64,000 bases of DNA from assembly GCF_030124145.1 (NCBI RefSeq), contig NZ_JASKMS010000008.1:186001-250000 (forward strand). Reading direction: 5' to 3'. The position numbers and the translations under genes are program-made. Below are positions 1 through 7,948 of the stretch, piece by piece; position 1 is the stretch's first letter, and each line of letters begins with the position of its first letter. This DNA is from Streptomyces sp. 378. GTDB lineage: Bacteria > Actinomycetota > Actinomycetes > Streptomycetales > Streptomycetaceae. Below the pieces are notes generated by a model. It had not been told where the DNA came from. It saw only the letters and a list, made by a program, of their open reading frames with translations, and did no database searches.

Positions 1-1137
1 GACGCCGTCCTCGCGCAGGGTTCGCCAGCGTTCCCGCCACTGGTCCCGGACGAGGGCGTCGTCCGTGCGCATCCGCTCCAGACTGCGCAGGTGCACGCCG
101 TACTTCAGGCTGAGCGGAAGCGGCTGCCCGTCGCCGATCCGGAAGGTCAGACCCGCCACATCGTGGTTGAGAAGGTCGTACGGGAGGACGAACTCGATGT
201 ACGGCGGTGGCTGCCGCCGTCCACGCGGGTCGGGGTCGCGGGGCGCCGACCAGAGGCGGGCGCCCTGCCGTAACGCGCGCTGGACCGCCGTGCCCAGTTC
301 GTCGAGGGTGGTCGTGGCGGGTTCACCGGGCTGCGGGTTCCAGTGTCCCGGGACGGTGTTGAGCCAGGGGCGGACGACGATCTCGCCGGTGCCGTCCCGG
401 GTCGGTTCGACGGCGACCACCAGGCAGCGCGGGATGTCCGGATCGCCCGTCACCGCGCCGCGCGCCGCACGGCGTTCCTCCATCGCCCCGGTCAGACCGG
501 CGCGCCGCGCCCACTTCTCGGCCCAGCCGGCGAGCGCGGCGCGGTGCGTGGGAGTGGCGGCGAGCCGGGCGGCGTGGTCGACGAGGAGGACGGCCGGGGG
601 CAGCCCGTCCGGCTGGACGTTCCAGTCGAGGACGTGGGCGAGGAGTTGCTCCGGGGTGAGTCCGGTGGGCAGGTCGAGTCCGTTGAGCTCCTCGACGAGG
701 GCGTCGCGCAGTCGGGCCGCGGGCAGGTCCCCCTGGGCGAGGAGGGCGCGGGCGCCGGTCTCGTCGTCGCGGGTGAGGGGGCCTCGCAGCGCGGGGGGCG
801 GGGCGGGCGCGAGCCACTGGTCGAGCAGCTGGTCGAGCTCGTCGCCCGCCAGGTCACCCTCGAGGATCCGCACCACCTCGACCAGTACGCGCTCGCCGCC
901 GGGCATGTTCAGCGCGGCGCGCACCAGCAGCACCACGTCCTCGCGCAACTTGACGCCACGCAGGTCGATCTGACGCCCCAGCAGGTCTCCGAGGACGACA
1001 CCGAAGTGCAGCCGCCCCTGCGCGTCCTCCATGCAGCCGAGGCCGCACAGGGCGTTGGTGAGCCCCAACAGCAGCCGTAAGCCGTCCCCGCGCCCGGACC
1101 CGCCCTCGGGTTCGCCGAGCCCCGCCTGTGTCTCCAC
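1..1137 (-). CDS. VMAP-C domain protein with N-terminal effector-associated-like region (partial)
   Basis: This reading frame is open from a GTG at 1137, preceded by AGGGGGAAA, to the left edge, so the C-terminus is missing; 379 codons are present. The N-terminal ~90 residues form a helical block (LLLGLTNALCGLG... to LLDQW) resembling effector-associated domain 2. After a helical linker comes an alpha/beta region with VVAVEPTRDG, IEFVLPYDLLNHDV and HLRSLERM, the pattern of the C-terminal domain of vWA-MoxR-associated proteins (VMAP-C). Such proteins are predicted adaptors in bacterial ternary conflict (immune or suicide) systems and usually sit beside a protease, a MoxR ATPase or a vWA protein. 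Any partner would be left of this window. It is co-directional with hen1-pnkp, 240 bp downstream of pnkp. The domain names come from recalled motifs, not from a search. Confidence 0.68.
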   Translation of the reverse strand, partial: METQAGLGEPEGGSGRGDGLRLLLGLTNALCGLGCMEDAQGRLHFGVVLGDLLGRQIDLRGVKLREDVVLLVRAALNMPGGERVLVEVVRILEGDLAGDELDQLLDQWLAPAPPPALRGPLTRDDETGARALLAQGDLPAARLRDALVEELNGLDLPTGLTPEQLLAHVLDWNVQPDGLPPAVLLVDHAARLAATPTHRAALAGWAEKWARRAGLTGAMEERRAARGAVTGDPDIPRCLVVAVEPTRDGTGEIVVRPWLNTVPGHWNPQPGEPATTTLDELGTAVQRALRQGARLWSAPRDPDPRGRRQPPPYIEFVLPYDLLNHDVAGLTFRIGDGQPLPLSLKYGVHLRSLERMRTDDALVRDQWRERWRTLREDGV

Positions 1138-1288
1138 CGACTTTCCCCCTGAGCCGGTACACCTGCCTGACCGACCAGCGAAGTTAGCACGGTTACCAGC
1201 GGTTAACCAGGGACGAATGGGAACGGAAGGGCGACGTCAGGCCAGGAGTGTCCCAGGCGGGACAAGCCTGGCCGAAATCGTGTGGCCT

Positions 1289-1400
1289 CCGGCTCACAGC
1301 CACGAGCCGACCGGCTCTGGGGCCGACCGGCTCACAGCCTCGGGCCGACCGGCTCACACCCTTTGGGCCGACCGGCTCACAGCCTCGGGTCGACCGGCTC
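1289..1400. repeat. 22-23 bp tandem repeats running into the 3' end of pnkp
   Basis: CCGGCTC recurs at 1289, 1311, 1327, 1349, 1372 and 1394, giving units of 22, 16, 22, 23 and 22 bp of the type CCGGCTCACAGCCTCGGGCC. The last units overlap the final codons of pnkp and its stop, so the C-terminal EPVDPRL is itself encoded by repeat sequence. The array sits between pnkp and the VMAP-like gene. No protein-coding use of the rest is apparent. Confidence 0.8.
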
Positions 1401-3917
1401 CGACTCCAGCGCCAGCACCCCGAACACCGCCTCGTGCACCCGCCACAGCGGCTCGCCCTCGGCCAGCCGGTCCAGGGCCTCCAGGCCCAGCGCGTACTCA
1501 CGGATCGCCAGTGACCGCTTGTGGTTGAGGAACCGTGAGCGCAGACGGGCAAGGTTCTCCGGGCGGGTGTACTCCGGGCCGTAGATGATCCGCAGGTACT
1601 CGCGGCCGCGGCACTTGACGCCGGGCTGCACCAGGCGGCCCTGGCCGTCGCGGACCACCGCGCCGACGGGCTTGACGACCATGCCCTCGCCGCCGCGGCC
1701 GGTCATCTCCAGCCACCAGTCGACGCCGGCCCGCACCGACTCCGGGTCGGCGGTGTCGACGTAGAGGCGCCGGGTGGTCTGGAGCAGGCCGCTGCCGTCG
1801 TGCTCGACGAGCCGGTCGAGCAGAGCGAGCTGCTCGTCGTGCGGCAGACCGGCGAGGCTGCGTCCCTGGACGGCGAGGATCTGGAACGGTGCCAGGCGCA
1901 CGCCCTCCAGGCCGTCCGTGGTCCAGCAGTAGCGGCGGTACGCCTCGGTGAACGCGGCGGCGTCGTCGGCGCGTTCACCGGTGCGGGACAGCAGGCCTGC
2001 CACGTCCACCCCGCGGTCCGCGGCACCCCGCAGCGCGGCCAGCGCCTGCGGGAGGACCGCGCCGGACGCGGCGCCCACGGCGGCGTACTGCGAGCGCAGC
2101 AGGCCGGAGGCCTTCAGCGACCAGGGCATCAACTCGGCGTCCAGCAGCAGCCAGTCCGTCTCCAGATCGTCCCAGAGACCGGCCTCGCCGGCCGCCGTGC
2201 GCACCCGGTCGAGGATCTCCTCGGTGAGGGTCTCGTCGTCGAGGAAGGGGCGGCCGGTGCGGGTGTAGAGGGACCCGGTGGGCCCGCTCACGCCGAAGCG
2301 CTTGCCGGCCGCCTCCGCGTCCCGGCACACCAGGGCCACCGCCCGCGAGCCCATGTGCTTCTCCTCGCACACGACCCGCGCGACACCGTCCGCCGCGTAC
2401 TGGGCGAAGGCCTCGGCCGGGTGCTCCAGGTAGCCCTCGACGTGACTCGTGGCCGTCGGGGCCATGGTCGGCGGGAGGTACGGCAGCAGCCGCGGGTCCA
2501 CCGCGAAGCGGCTCATGACCTCCAGGGCGGCCGCCGCGTTCTCCTCACGGATCGAGACGCGGCCCTGGTGCCTGGTCTCCACGACCCTGCGGCCGCGCAC
2601 GTCCGCCAGGTCCAGCGGACGGCCGTCCTGCCCGCCGGGCGCCTCGCTGCGCAGCGGCTTCGCCGGCTCGTACCAGACCTGCTCCGCCGGGACGTCGGCC
2701 AGCTCGCGCTCCGGCCAGCGCAGCGCGGTGAGCTTGCCGCCGAAGACCGCGCCGGTGTCCAGGCAGATGGTGTTGTTGAGCCAGGTCGCCTCCGGCACCG
2801 GGGTGTGGCCGTAGACGACCGCCGCCCGGCCCCGGTAGTGCTCGGCCCACGGGTAGCGCACCGGCAGGCCGAACTCGTCGGTCTCGCCGGTCGTGTCGCC
2901 GTACAGGGCGTGGCTGCGGCCCCGGCCGGAGGTGCGGCCGTGATACTTCTCGGGCAGACCGGCGTGGCAGACGACCAGCCGGCCGCCGTCCAGGACGTAG
3001 TGGCTGACCAGGCCGTCGAGGAACTTCCGTACCTCGGCGATGAACTCCTCGCTCTCGCCCGCCATCTGCTCGATGGTCTCGGCGAGGCCGTGGGTGTGCT
3101 GGACCTTGCGGCCGCGCAGGTGACGGCCGTACTTGTTCTCGTGGTTGCCGGGCACGCACAGGGCGTTGCCGGACTTCACCATCGCCATCACGCGGCGCAG
3201 CACGCCCGGGCTGTCCGGGCCGCGGTCGACCAGGTCGCCGACGAAGACGGCCGTACGGCCCTCCGGGTGGACTCCGTCGACATAGCCCAGCTTGGCCAGC
3301 AGGGCTTCCAGTTCGGCGGAGCAGCCGTGAATGTCGCCGATGATGTCGAACGGGCCGGTGAGGTGGGTCAGGTCGTTGAAGCGCTTCTCGGTGACGACCG
3401 TGGCCTGCTCGACCTCGTCGACGCCGCGCAGGACGTGCACCTTGCGGAAGCCCTCGCGCTCCAGGTGCCTGAGGGAACGGCGCAGTTCGCGGGTGTGGCG
3501 GGTGATGACCCGGCGGGGCATGTCGGCGCGGTCGGTGCGGGCCGCGTTGCGCTCGGCGCAGACCTCCTCGGGCACGTCGAGCACGATCGCGATCGGCAGC
3601 ACGTCGTACTGCTTGGCCAGGTCGATCAGCGGGCGGCGGGCGTCGGACTGCACACTGGTCGCGTCCACGACGGTGCGGCGGCCGGCCGCCAGGCGCTTGC
3701 CCGCGATGTGGTGCAGGACGTCGAAGGCGTCCTTGGTGGCGCTCTGGTCGTTCTCGTCGTCCGAGACGAGGCCGCGGCAGAAGTCGGACGAGATGACCTC
3801 GGTGGGCTTGAAGTGCCTGCGGGCGAAGGTGGACTTGCCGGAGCCGGTGGCCCCGACCAGCACCACCAGGGACAGGTCGGTGACGGGCAGCACGCGCCCC
3901 TGCTGTGTGTCGGTCAT
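1377..3917 (-). CDS. pnkp: Polynucleotide kinase-phosphatase-ligase Pnkp (RNA repair)
   Basis: This is an 846-residue three-module RNA-repair enzyme: 5'-OH kinase, 2',3'-phosphatase and ligase/adenylyltransferase. The start at 3917 begins MTDTQQGRVL, with the P-loop GATGSGKST at residues 22-30. A metallophosphoesterase module follows with GDIHGC, GDLVDRGPDS and GNHE. The C-terminal nucleotidyltransferase carries EKHMGSR with the candidate AMP-accepting lysine near residue 520. In characterised bacterial systems Pnkp ligates only together with Hen1, which 2'-O-methylates the repaired end so the same ribotoxin cannot cut again. Here the ATG overlaps the hen1 stop as ATGA, so the two are translationally coupled. 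The frame is open further upstream, but that region is hen1 coding sequence. The last codons fall in a tandem repeat. Confidence 0.95.
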   Translation of the reverse strand: MTDTQQGRVLPVTDLSLVVLVGATGSGKSTFARRHFKPTEVISSDFCRGLVSDDENDQSATKDAFDVLHHIAGKRLAAGRRTVVDATSVQSDARRPLIDLAKQYDVLPIAIVLDVPEEVCAERNAARTDRADMPRRVITRHTRELRRSLRHLEREGFRKVHVLRGVDEVEQATVVTEKRFNDLTHLTGPFDIIGDIHGCSAELEALLAKLGYVDGVHPEGRTAVFVGDLVDRGPDSPGVLRRVMAMVKSGNALCVPGNHENKYGRHLRGRKVQHTHGLAETIEQMAGESEEFIAEVRKFLDGLVSHYVLDGGRLVVCHAGLPEKYHGRTSGRGRSHALYGDTTGETDEFGLPVRYPWAEHYRGRAAVVYGHTPVPEATWLNNTICLDTGAVFGGKLTALRWPERELADVPAEQVWYEPAKPLRSEAPGGQDGRPLDLADVRGRRVVETRHQGRVSIREENAAAALEVMSRFAVDPRLLPYLPPTMAPTATSHVEGYLEHPAEAFAQYAADGVARVVCEEKHMGSRAVALVCRDAEAAGKRFGVSGPTGSLYTRTGRPFLDDETLTEEILDRVRTAAGEAGLWDDLETDWLLLDAELMPWSLKASGLLRSQYAAVGAASGAVLPQALAALRGAADRGVDVAGLLSRTGERADDAAAFTEAYRRYCWTTDGLEGVRLAPFQILAVQGRSLAGLPHDEQLALLDRLVEHDGSGLLQTTRRLYVDTADPESVRAGVDWWLEMTGRGGEGMVVKPVGAVVRDGQGRLVQPGVKCRGREYLRIIYGPEYTRPENLARLRSRFLNHKRSLAIREYALGLEALDRLAEGEPLWRVHEAVFGVLALESEPVDPRL

Positions 3918-5377
3918 GCCACCTTCGCCTCCTTCGGCGCGGTCTGGGTGAACACGGCCATCTGGGTGGGCGGCCCCACCTCGGGGTCGTCGGGGCCGAC
4001 GGGGACGAACTCGACGCCGTAGCCGTGCCGTTCCGCCACCGCATCCGCCCAGGCGCGGAACTCGGCGCGGGTCCACTCGAAGCGGTGGTCGCCGTGCCGG
4101 ACGCGGCCGGCCGGGAGGGACTCCCAGCGCACGTTGTACTCGACGTTCGGAGTGGTCACGAGGACCGTCCTCGGACGCGCGGAGCCGAACACCGCGTATT
4201 CCAGGGCGGGCAGCCGGGGCAGGTCGAGGTGCTCGATGACCTCGCTGAGCACGGCGGCGTCATAGCCCTTGAGCCGGACGTCGGTGTAGGCGAGGGAACC
4301 CTGGAAGAGCTGGACGCGGGAGGCCTGCCGCTCGCCCATGCGGTCCAGCTTCAGCCGCCGGGAGGCGATGGTGAGCGCGCGCATCGACACGTCCACGCCG
4401 ACGATCTCGGTGAACGCCGGGTCCTTGAGCAGCGTCTGCACCAAGTGGCCCTGTCCGCAGCCGAGATCGAGGACCCGGGCGGCTTTGGACTGCCGCAGCG
4501 CGGTGACGATCGCCTCGCGGCGCCGCACGGCCAGCGGGGCCGGCTTCTCCTCGGCCTCGGTCTCCGCCGCGACGGCGTTGTCGATCTCCTCGACCTCGCT
4601 GTCGTCGGCCTCGGCGAGTCGCACCAGCTCCAGGCGCTCGGTGGCCTGCCGGGTCAGCGCCCAGCGGCGCGAGAGGTAGCGGCTGGTGATCAGCCGCTGC
4701 TCGGGGTGGCCGGGCAGCCAGCCCTCACCGACGCGCAGCAGCTTGTCGACCTCGTCGGGGGCGACCCAGTAGTGCTTGGCGTCGTCGAGGACGGGGAGCA
4801 GGACGTAGAGGTGGCGCAGCGCCTCGGCGAGGGTGAGCGCGTCCGATTCCAGCACGAGGCTCACATAGCGCGAGTCGCCCCACTCGGGGAACTCGGTGTC
4901 CAGCGCCACGGGCTCGACGGTGACGGCCCAGCCGAGCGGCTCGAAGAGCTTGCGTACGAGGTCGGTGCCGCCGCGGGCGGGCAGCGCGGGCACCTCGACA
5001 CGCAGCGGCCTGACCTCGCCGGGGAGCTCCGGCCGGGCCTTGCAGACGCCCTTCATCGCGCTGGAGAAGACGCTGCTCAATGCCACGGCGAGCAGGGAGG
5101 AGGCCGCGTAGGGGCGGTCGTTGACGTACTGCGCGAGGGCCGCGTCCGGAGCGCCGCCACGGCCCTTGCCCTTGCCGCGCCTGACCAGTGCCACCGTGTC
5201 GACCTCCAGCAGCAGCGCCGCCGTGCAGCGCTGGGCTTCCGCCTCGGGGTAGAGGACGTGAGCCGTGCCGTAGGAGGTGGAGAACGCCTGCGCCTTGTCG
5301 GGATGCTTGTGCAGCAGGTAGCCGAGGTCGGTGGCGGGGCGCTCTGGGGTGCCGGTGGTACGGATCGTCAGGAACAT
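3914..5377 (-). CDS. hen1: Hen1 3'-terminal RNA ribose 2'-O-methyltransferase
   Basis: A 487-residue bacterial Hen1. The N-terminal half is the Pnkp-interacting region of bacterial Hen1. A low-complexity acidic stretch (EADDSEVEEIDNAVAAETEAEE) separates it from the methyltransferase domain. That domain has the SAM motif DLGCGQGHL, the metal-site motifs EVIEHLDLPRLPALE and HGDHRFEWTR, and TTPNVEYN, all typical of Hen1. It methylates the 3'-terminal ribose of damaged RNA before Pnkp ligation. The ATG at 5377 has a GGAGAGG element upstream. The stop overlaps the pnkp start. A strong hairpin upstream isolates the pair from the F420 oxidoreductase gene, so hen1-pnkp is probably a two-gene operon with its own promoter. 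Confidence 0.95.
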   Translation of the reverse strand: MFLTIRTTGTPERPATDLGYLLHKHPDKAQAFSTSYGTAHVLYPEAEAQRCTAALLLEVDTVALVRRGKGKGRGGAPDAALAQYVNDRPYAASSLLAVALSSVFSSAMKGVCKARPELPGEVRPLRVEVPALPARGGTDLVRKLFEPLGWAVTVEPVALDTEFPEWGDSRYVSLVLESDALTLAEALRHLYVLLPVLDDAKHYWVAPDEVDKLLRVGEGWLPGHPEQRLITSRYLSRRWALTRQATERLELVRLAEADDSEVEEIDNAVAAETEAEEKPAPLAVRRREAIVTALRQSKAARVLDLGCGQGHLVQTLLKDPAFTEIVGVDVSMRALTIASRRLKLDRMGERQASRVQLFQGSLAYTDVRLKGYDAAVLSEVIEHLDLPRLPALEYAVFGSARPRTVLVTTPNVEYNVRWESLPAGRVRHGDHRFEWTRAEFRAWADAVAERHGYGVEFVPVGPDDPEVGPPTQMAVFTQTAPKEAKVA

Positions 5378-5426
5378 GCGGAGGGCCTCTCCGGCCGGGT
5401 GGACGGTGTGGGTGTGATACGTGCGA

Positions 5427-5456
5427 GAGCCCCCAGGAGGGTGATCCTGGGGGCTC
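5427..5456 (-). terminator. Hairpin terminator between the F420 oxidoreductase gene and hen1
   Basis: A 12-bp perfect stem (GAGCCCCCAGGA with TCCTGGGGGCTC) closes a 6-nt loop. It is 76 nt past the stop of the upstream gene and 50 nt before hen1, on the shared minus strand. No U-tract follows, as is usual in Streptomyces. Confidence 0.7.
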
Positions 5457-5531
5457 GGCAGGACGACGCCCAGCTTCGCACACCCGTGCCCACCAGCGCC
5501 TTCGTTTATCGAGGGCGCCTCGGCGGCCCCC

Positions 5532-6452
5532 CTACGACAGCTGCGGACGCACCTGCGCGGAGATCAGCTCCAGGTGGTCCAGGTCGTCGAGGTCGAGGAT
5601 CTGGAGGTAGATGCGGCGGGAGCCGATGTCGGCGTAGCGGCCGATCTTGTCGACGACCTCCGCCGGGGAGCCGGCCAGGCCGTTGAGCTTCAGCTCGTCC
5701 ACCTCGCGGCCGATCGCGGCGGCCCGGCGTGCGACCTCCGCCTCGTCCCGGCCGACGCAGACCACGAGGGCGTTGGAGTACGTCAGCTCGTCGCTGCGGC
5801 CCGCCTCCTCGGCCGCGGCGCGCACCCGGCCGAACTGGCGCTCGCTGTCCTCGACGGAGGCGAAGGGCATGTTGAACTCGTCGGCGTACTTGGCGGCCAG
5901 CCGCGGGGTGCGGGACGGGCCGTGGCCGCCGACGAGCACGGGGATCTTCCGCTGCGCGGGCTTGGGCAGCGCGGGCGAGTCCGCGAGGTCGTAGTAGGTG
6001 CCGTGGAAGTCGAAGGTCTTGCCGGGGTCCGTCGCCCACAGGCCGGTGACGATCTCCAGCTGCTCCTCGAGGCGGGCGAACTTCTCCCTGGGGAAGGGGA
6101 TGCCGTAGGCCTTGTGCTCCTCCTCGAACCAGCCGGCGCCGAGGCCCAGCTCGACGCGGCCGCCGGACATCTGGTCGACCTGGGCGACCTGGATGGCGAG
6201 CACGCCGGGCAGCCGGAAGGTGCCGGCGGTCATCAGGGTGCCGAGCCGGATGCGCTTGGTCTCGCGGGCGAGTCCGGCCAGGGTGATCCAGGCGTCGGTG
6301 GGGCCGGGCAGGCCGTCCACGTTGCCCATGCGGAGGTAGTGGTCGGAGCGGAAGAAGGCGTCGAAGCCGAGGTCCTCGGTGGCCTTGGCGACGGTGAGCA
6401 GAGTGTCATAGGTGGCCCCCTGCTGGGGCTCGGTGAAGATGCGCAGATCCAT
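5532..6452 (-). CDS. LLM-class F420-dependent oxidoreductase
   Basis: A 306-residue bacterial-luciferase-like monooxygenase-fold enzyme of the F420-dependent type. It begins MDLRIFTEPQQGATYDTLL, the usual opening of this subfamily. Typical blocks are GFDAFFRSDHYL, ITLAGLARETKRIRLGTLMTAG and ELGLGAGWFEEEHKAYGIPFP. The frame continues far upstream, but the homology begins here. An alternative ATG at 6461 would add three residues. It is monocistronic, with a terminator downstream. The substrate is unknown; most Streptomyces homologues are uncharacterised hydride-transfer enzymes. Confidence 0.9.
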   Translation of the reverse strand: MDLRIFTEPQQGATYDTLLTVAKATEDLGFDAFFRSDHYLRMGNVDGLPGPTDAWITLAGLARETKRIRLGTLMTAGTFRLPGVLAIQVAQVDQMSGGRVELGLGAGWFEEEHKAYGIPFPREKFARLEEQLEIVTGLWATDPGKTFDFHGTYYDLADSPALPKPAQRKIPVLVGGHGPSRTPRLAAKYADEFNMPFASVEDSERQFGRVRAAAEEAGRSDELTYSNALVVCVGRDEAEVARRAAAIGREVDELKLNGLAGSPAEVVDKIGRYADIGSRRIYLQILDLDDLDHLELISAQVRPQLS

Positions 6453-6692
6453 GCGCTCCATCCTGCACCTGCGCGACGGGTGGTCACGGGATCGGCCCCC
6501 CGTCCACGCCGGTCCCCGGTGGGGTGAAATTACGTCCATACCGCGAGAGCCGGGTGACCGGGCCAGTGACCGGCCCCGGTGGTGATCGTTGGCTCGGGCG
6601 GAGCCGGAGCCCCCGGCTTCCGCACCGGGGGTGGACCGCCGGGGCGTCACCCGCGTCGGCCTCCCCGGGGGCCAGGGGCCGAGGAGGCCGTC

Positions 6693-6866
6693 ATGTCCGA
6701 AGAGACCGTGCCGCAGCAGGGCGGGACCGGGCAGCCGAAAGGGCTGTTGCAGCAGATGGAGGAGCTGATGGCGGCGTTGAACGCGGACCTGTCGGCGTTG
6801 GGCGCGGATCTTCAGGCGGCGGGGGACGTCGAGCGCGGGGCCGTCGAGGAGGGGCGGGCGGGTTAA
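6693..6866 (+). CDS. Small protein of unknown function (57 aa)
   Basis: A short ORF starting MSEETVPQQGG with GAGGAGG just upstream at a good distance. The central part (QQMEELMAALNADLSALGADLQAAG) reads as an amphipathic helix with regular leucines. No family was recognised. It lies alone, divergent from the F420 oxidoreductase gene. A real small gene is favoured by the ribosome binding site and helix periodicity, but conservation could not be tested. Confidence 0.5.
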   Translation: MSEETVPQQGGTGQPKGLLQQMEELMAALNADLSALGADLQAAGDVERGAVEEGRAG

Positions 6867-6919
6867 GGGCCGTACGTCCCGCCCGGCTTCCTGCGCCCGC
6901 ACGCCCTCGGGGGCTTCGC

Positions 6920-7390
6920 CTACCCCGCCTCTCGCTCCGGCAGGGGCTCCTCCCGGTCGGCGAGTCTGCGGAGCATCTCCAGGACGCGGTCGCGGGACTC
7001 GTCGGCCGCGTCGATGGCCTCCATGCACTGCCAGTACGTGCCCTCGTCGTCGGCGGCGCTGGCCAGGGCGACGAGGGCGATGCCGACCTCGCCGAGGAGA
7101 CCGCCGAGGCACATCAGGGTGTGGCGGGCCTCGCCCAACTCGGTGAGCCGGCCCGCCCGCAGCTCGCCGGGGGCCAGCTCGGGCGGGTCGAGGACACCGC
7201 AGCCGCGGCCCGCCAGTTCCGTCAACCCCAGCGCCTCCCCGCGCAGTTCGGGCGGCCCGGCGACCGCGAGACGGCTTCCTATGGCCTGAGCGAGGGCCTG
7301 CGCCTGCCACACCTCGGCCAGGATCTCCCGCGCGTCGCCGCCCGCCGCCAGGGACCGCCTGCTCGTCACGATGAGCCGCACCGCGTCCAT
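6920..7390 (-). CDS. DUF6099-like protein
   Basis: A 156-residue protein starting MDAVRLIVTSRRSLAAGG. It is helical and resembles an uncharacterised family confined to Streptomyces and relatives (DUF6099 from memory). Recognisable blocks are AEVWQAQALAQAIGSRLA and EARHTLMCLGGLLGEVG. No signal peptide, membrane segment or catalytic motif is evident. It converges with the small ORF ending at 6866. The function is unknown. Confidence 0.7.
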   Translation of the reverse strand: MDAVRLIVTSRRSLAAGGDAREILAEVWQAQALAQAIGSRLAVAGPPELRGEALGLTELAGRGCGVLDPPELAPGELRAGRLTELGEARHTLMCLGGLLGEVGIALVALASAADDEGTYWQCMEAIDAADESRDRVLEMLRRLADREEPLPEREAG

Positions 7391-7588
7391 GCGCTGCCCC
7401 CGTCTTGTCCGACGCGCTGTGCGCGTCCGTCTGCCCGAACTCCCTTGTTCACTACCCAGAGTGAGAGGGAGTGAGACGAAAAGCCAGAGGAAGACGGAAA
7501 TCTGCGGACAACAATTCGGAATCGGGCCGGATTTTGATTACTCAGCGTACAAGTGGACTGTTCGACTCCCCGGGGCGGGAGCGCGCCG

Positions 7589-7948
7589 TCAGATCGGGAA
7601 CCTCCGTTCGTTCCGGTCGATCTTCGCGTCCAGCGCCGCCAGCGGGTCGATGCCGAGCACCTCGCACAGCTGGAGCAGATACGCGAGCACGTCGGCGACC
7701 TCGTCGGTCACGCGGTGCGCGGTGCCCGGGTCGGCCATCACCCGGGCCGACTCCTCGGGCGTCAGCCACTGGAAGATCTCGACCAGTTCGGAGGCTTCCA
7801 CGCTGAGGGCGGAGGCCAGGTTCTTGGGGGTGTGGTACGGCTGCCAGTTCCGCGCGGCGGCGAAGTCGGCCAGCCGGCGTTGCAGTGCCGCCACGTCCGG
7901 GGGTTCGCGGCGGGGGCCGGGCGGCGGTGCGTCCAGTGGATCAGTCAC
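7589..7948 (-). CDS. MazG-like nucleotide pyrophosphohydrolase
   Basis: A 119-residue protein of the all-alpha NTP pyrophosphohydrolase superfamily (MazG/RS21-C6 group), which cleaves (d)NTPs to NMP plus pyrophosphate. It carries SVEASELVEIFQWL and RVTDEVADVLAYLLQLCEVLGID, supplying the acidic Mg-binding residues (E-x-x-E and D-E-x-A-D patterns). House-cleaning of non-canonical nucleotides is the likely role. Its start overlaps the end of the upstream ATPase gene by 8 nt, so the two are co-translated. Confidence 0.88.
   Translation of the reverse strand: MTDPLDAPPPGPRREPPDVAALQRRLADFAAARNWQPYHTPKNLASALSVEASELVEIFQWLTPEESARVMADPGTAHRVTDEVADVLAYLLQLCEVLGIDPLAALDAKIDRNERRFPI

Noticed and set aside
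65-1080. Long plus-strand frames over the left edge
   Set aside because: They are Arg/Ser/Pro-rich antisense shadows of the VMAP-like gene, whose frame has coherent motifs and a ribosome binding site.
1800-4022. 740-codon plus-strand frame
   Set aside because: Antisense shadow of pnkp; low-complexity Ala/Gly/Val composition and no motif.
3905-5686. 593-codon plus-strand frame
   Set aside because: Antisense shadow of hen1, whose methyltransferase motifs are unambiguous.
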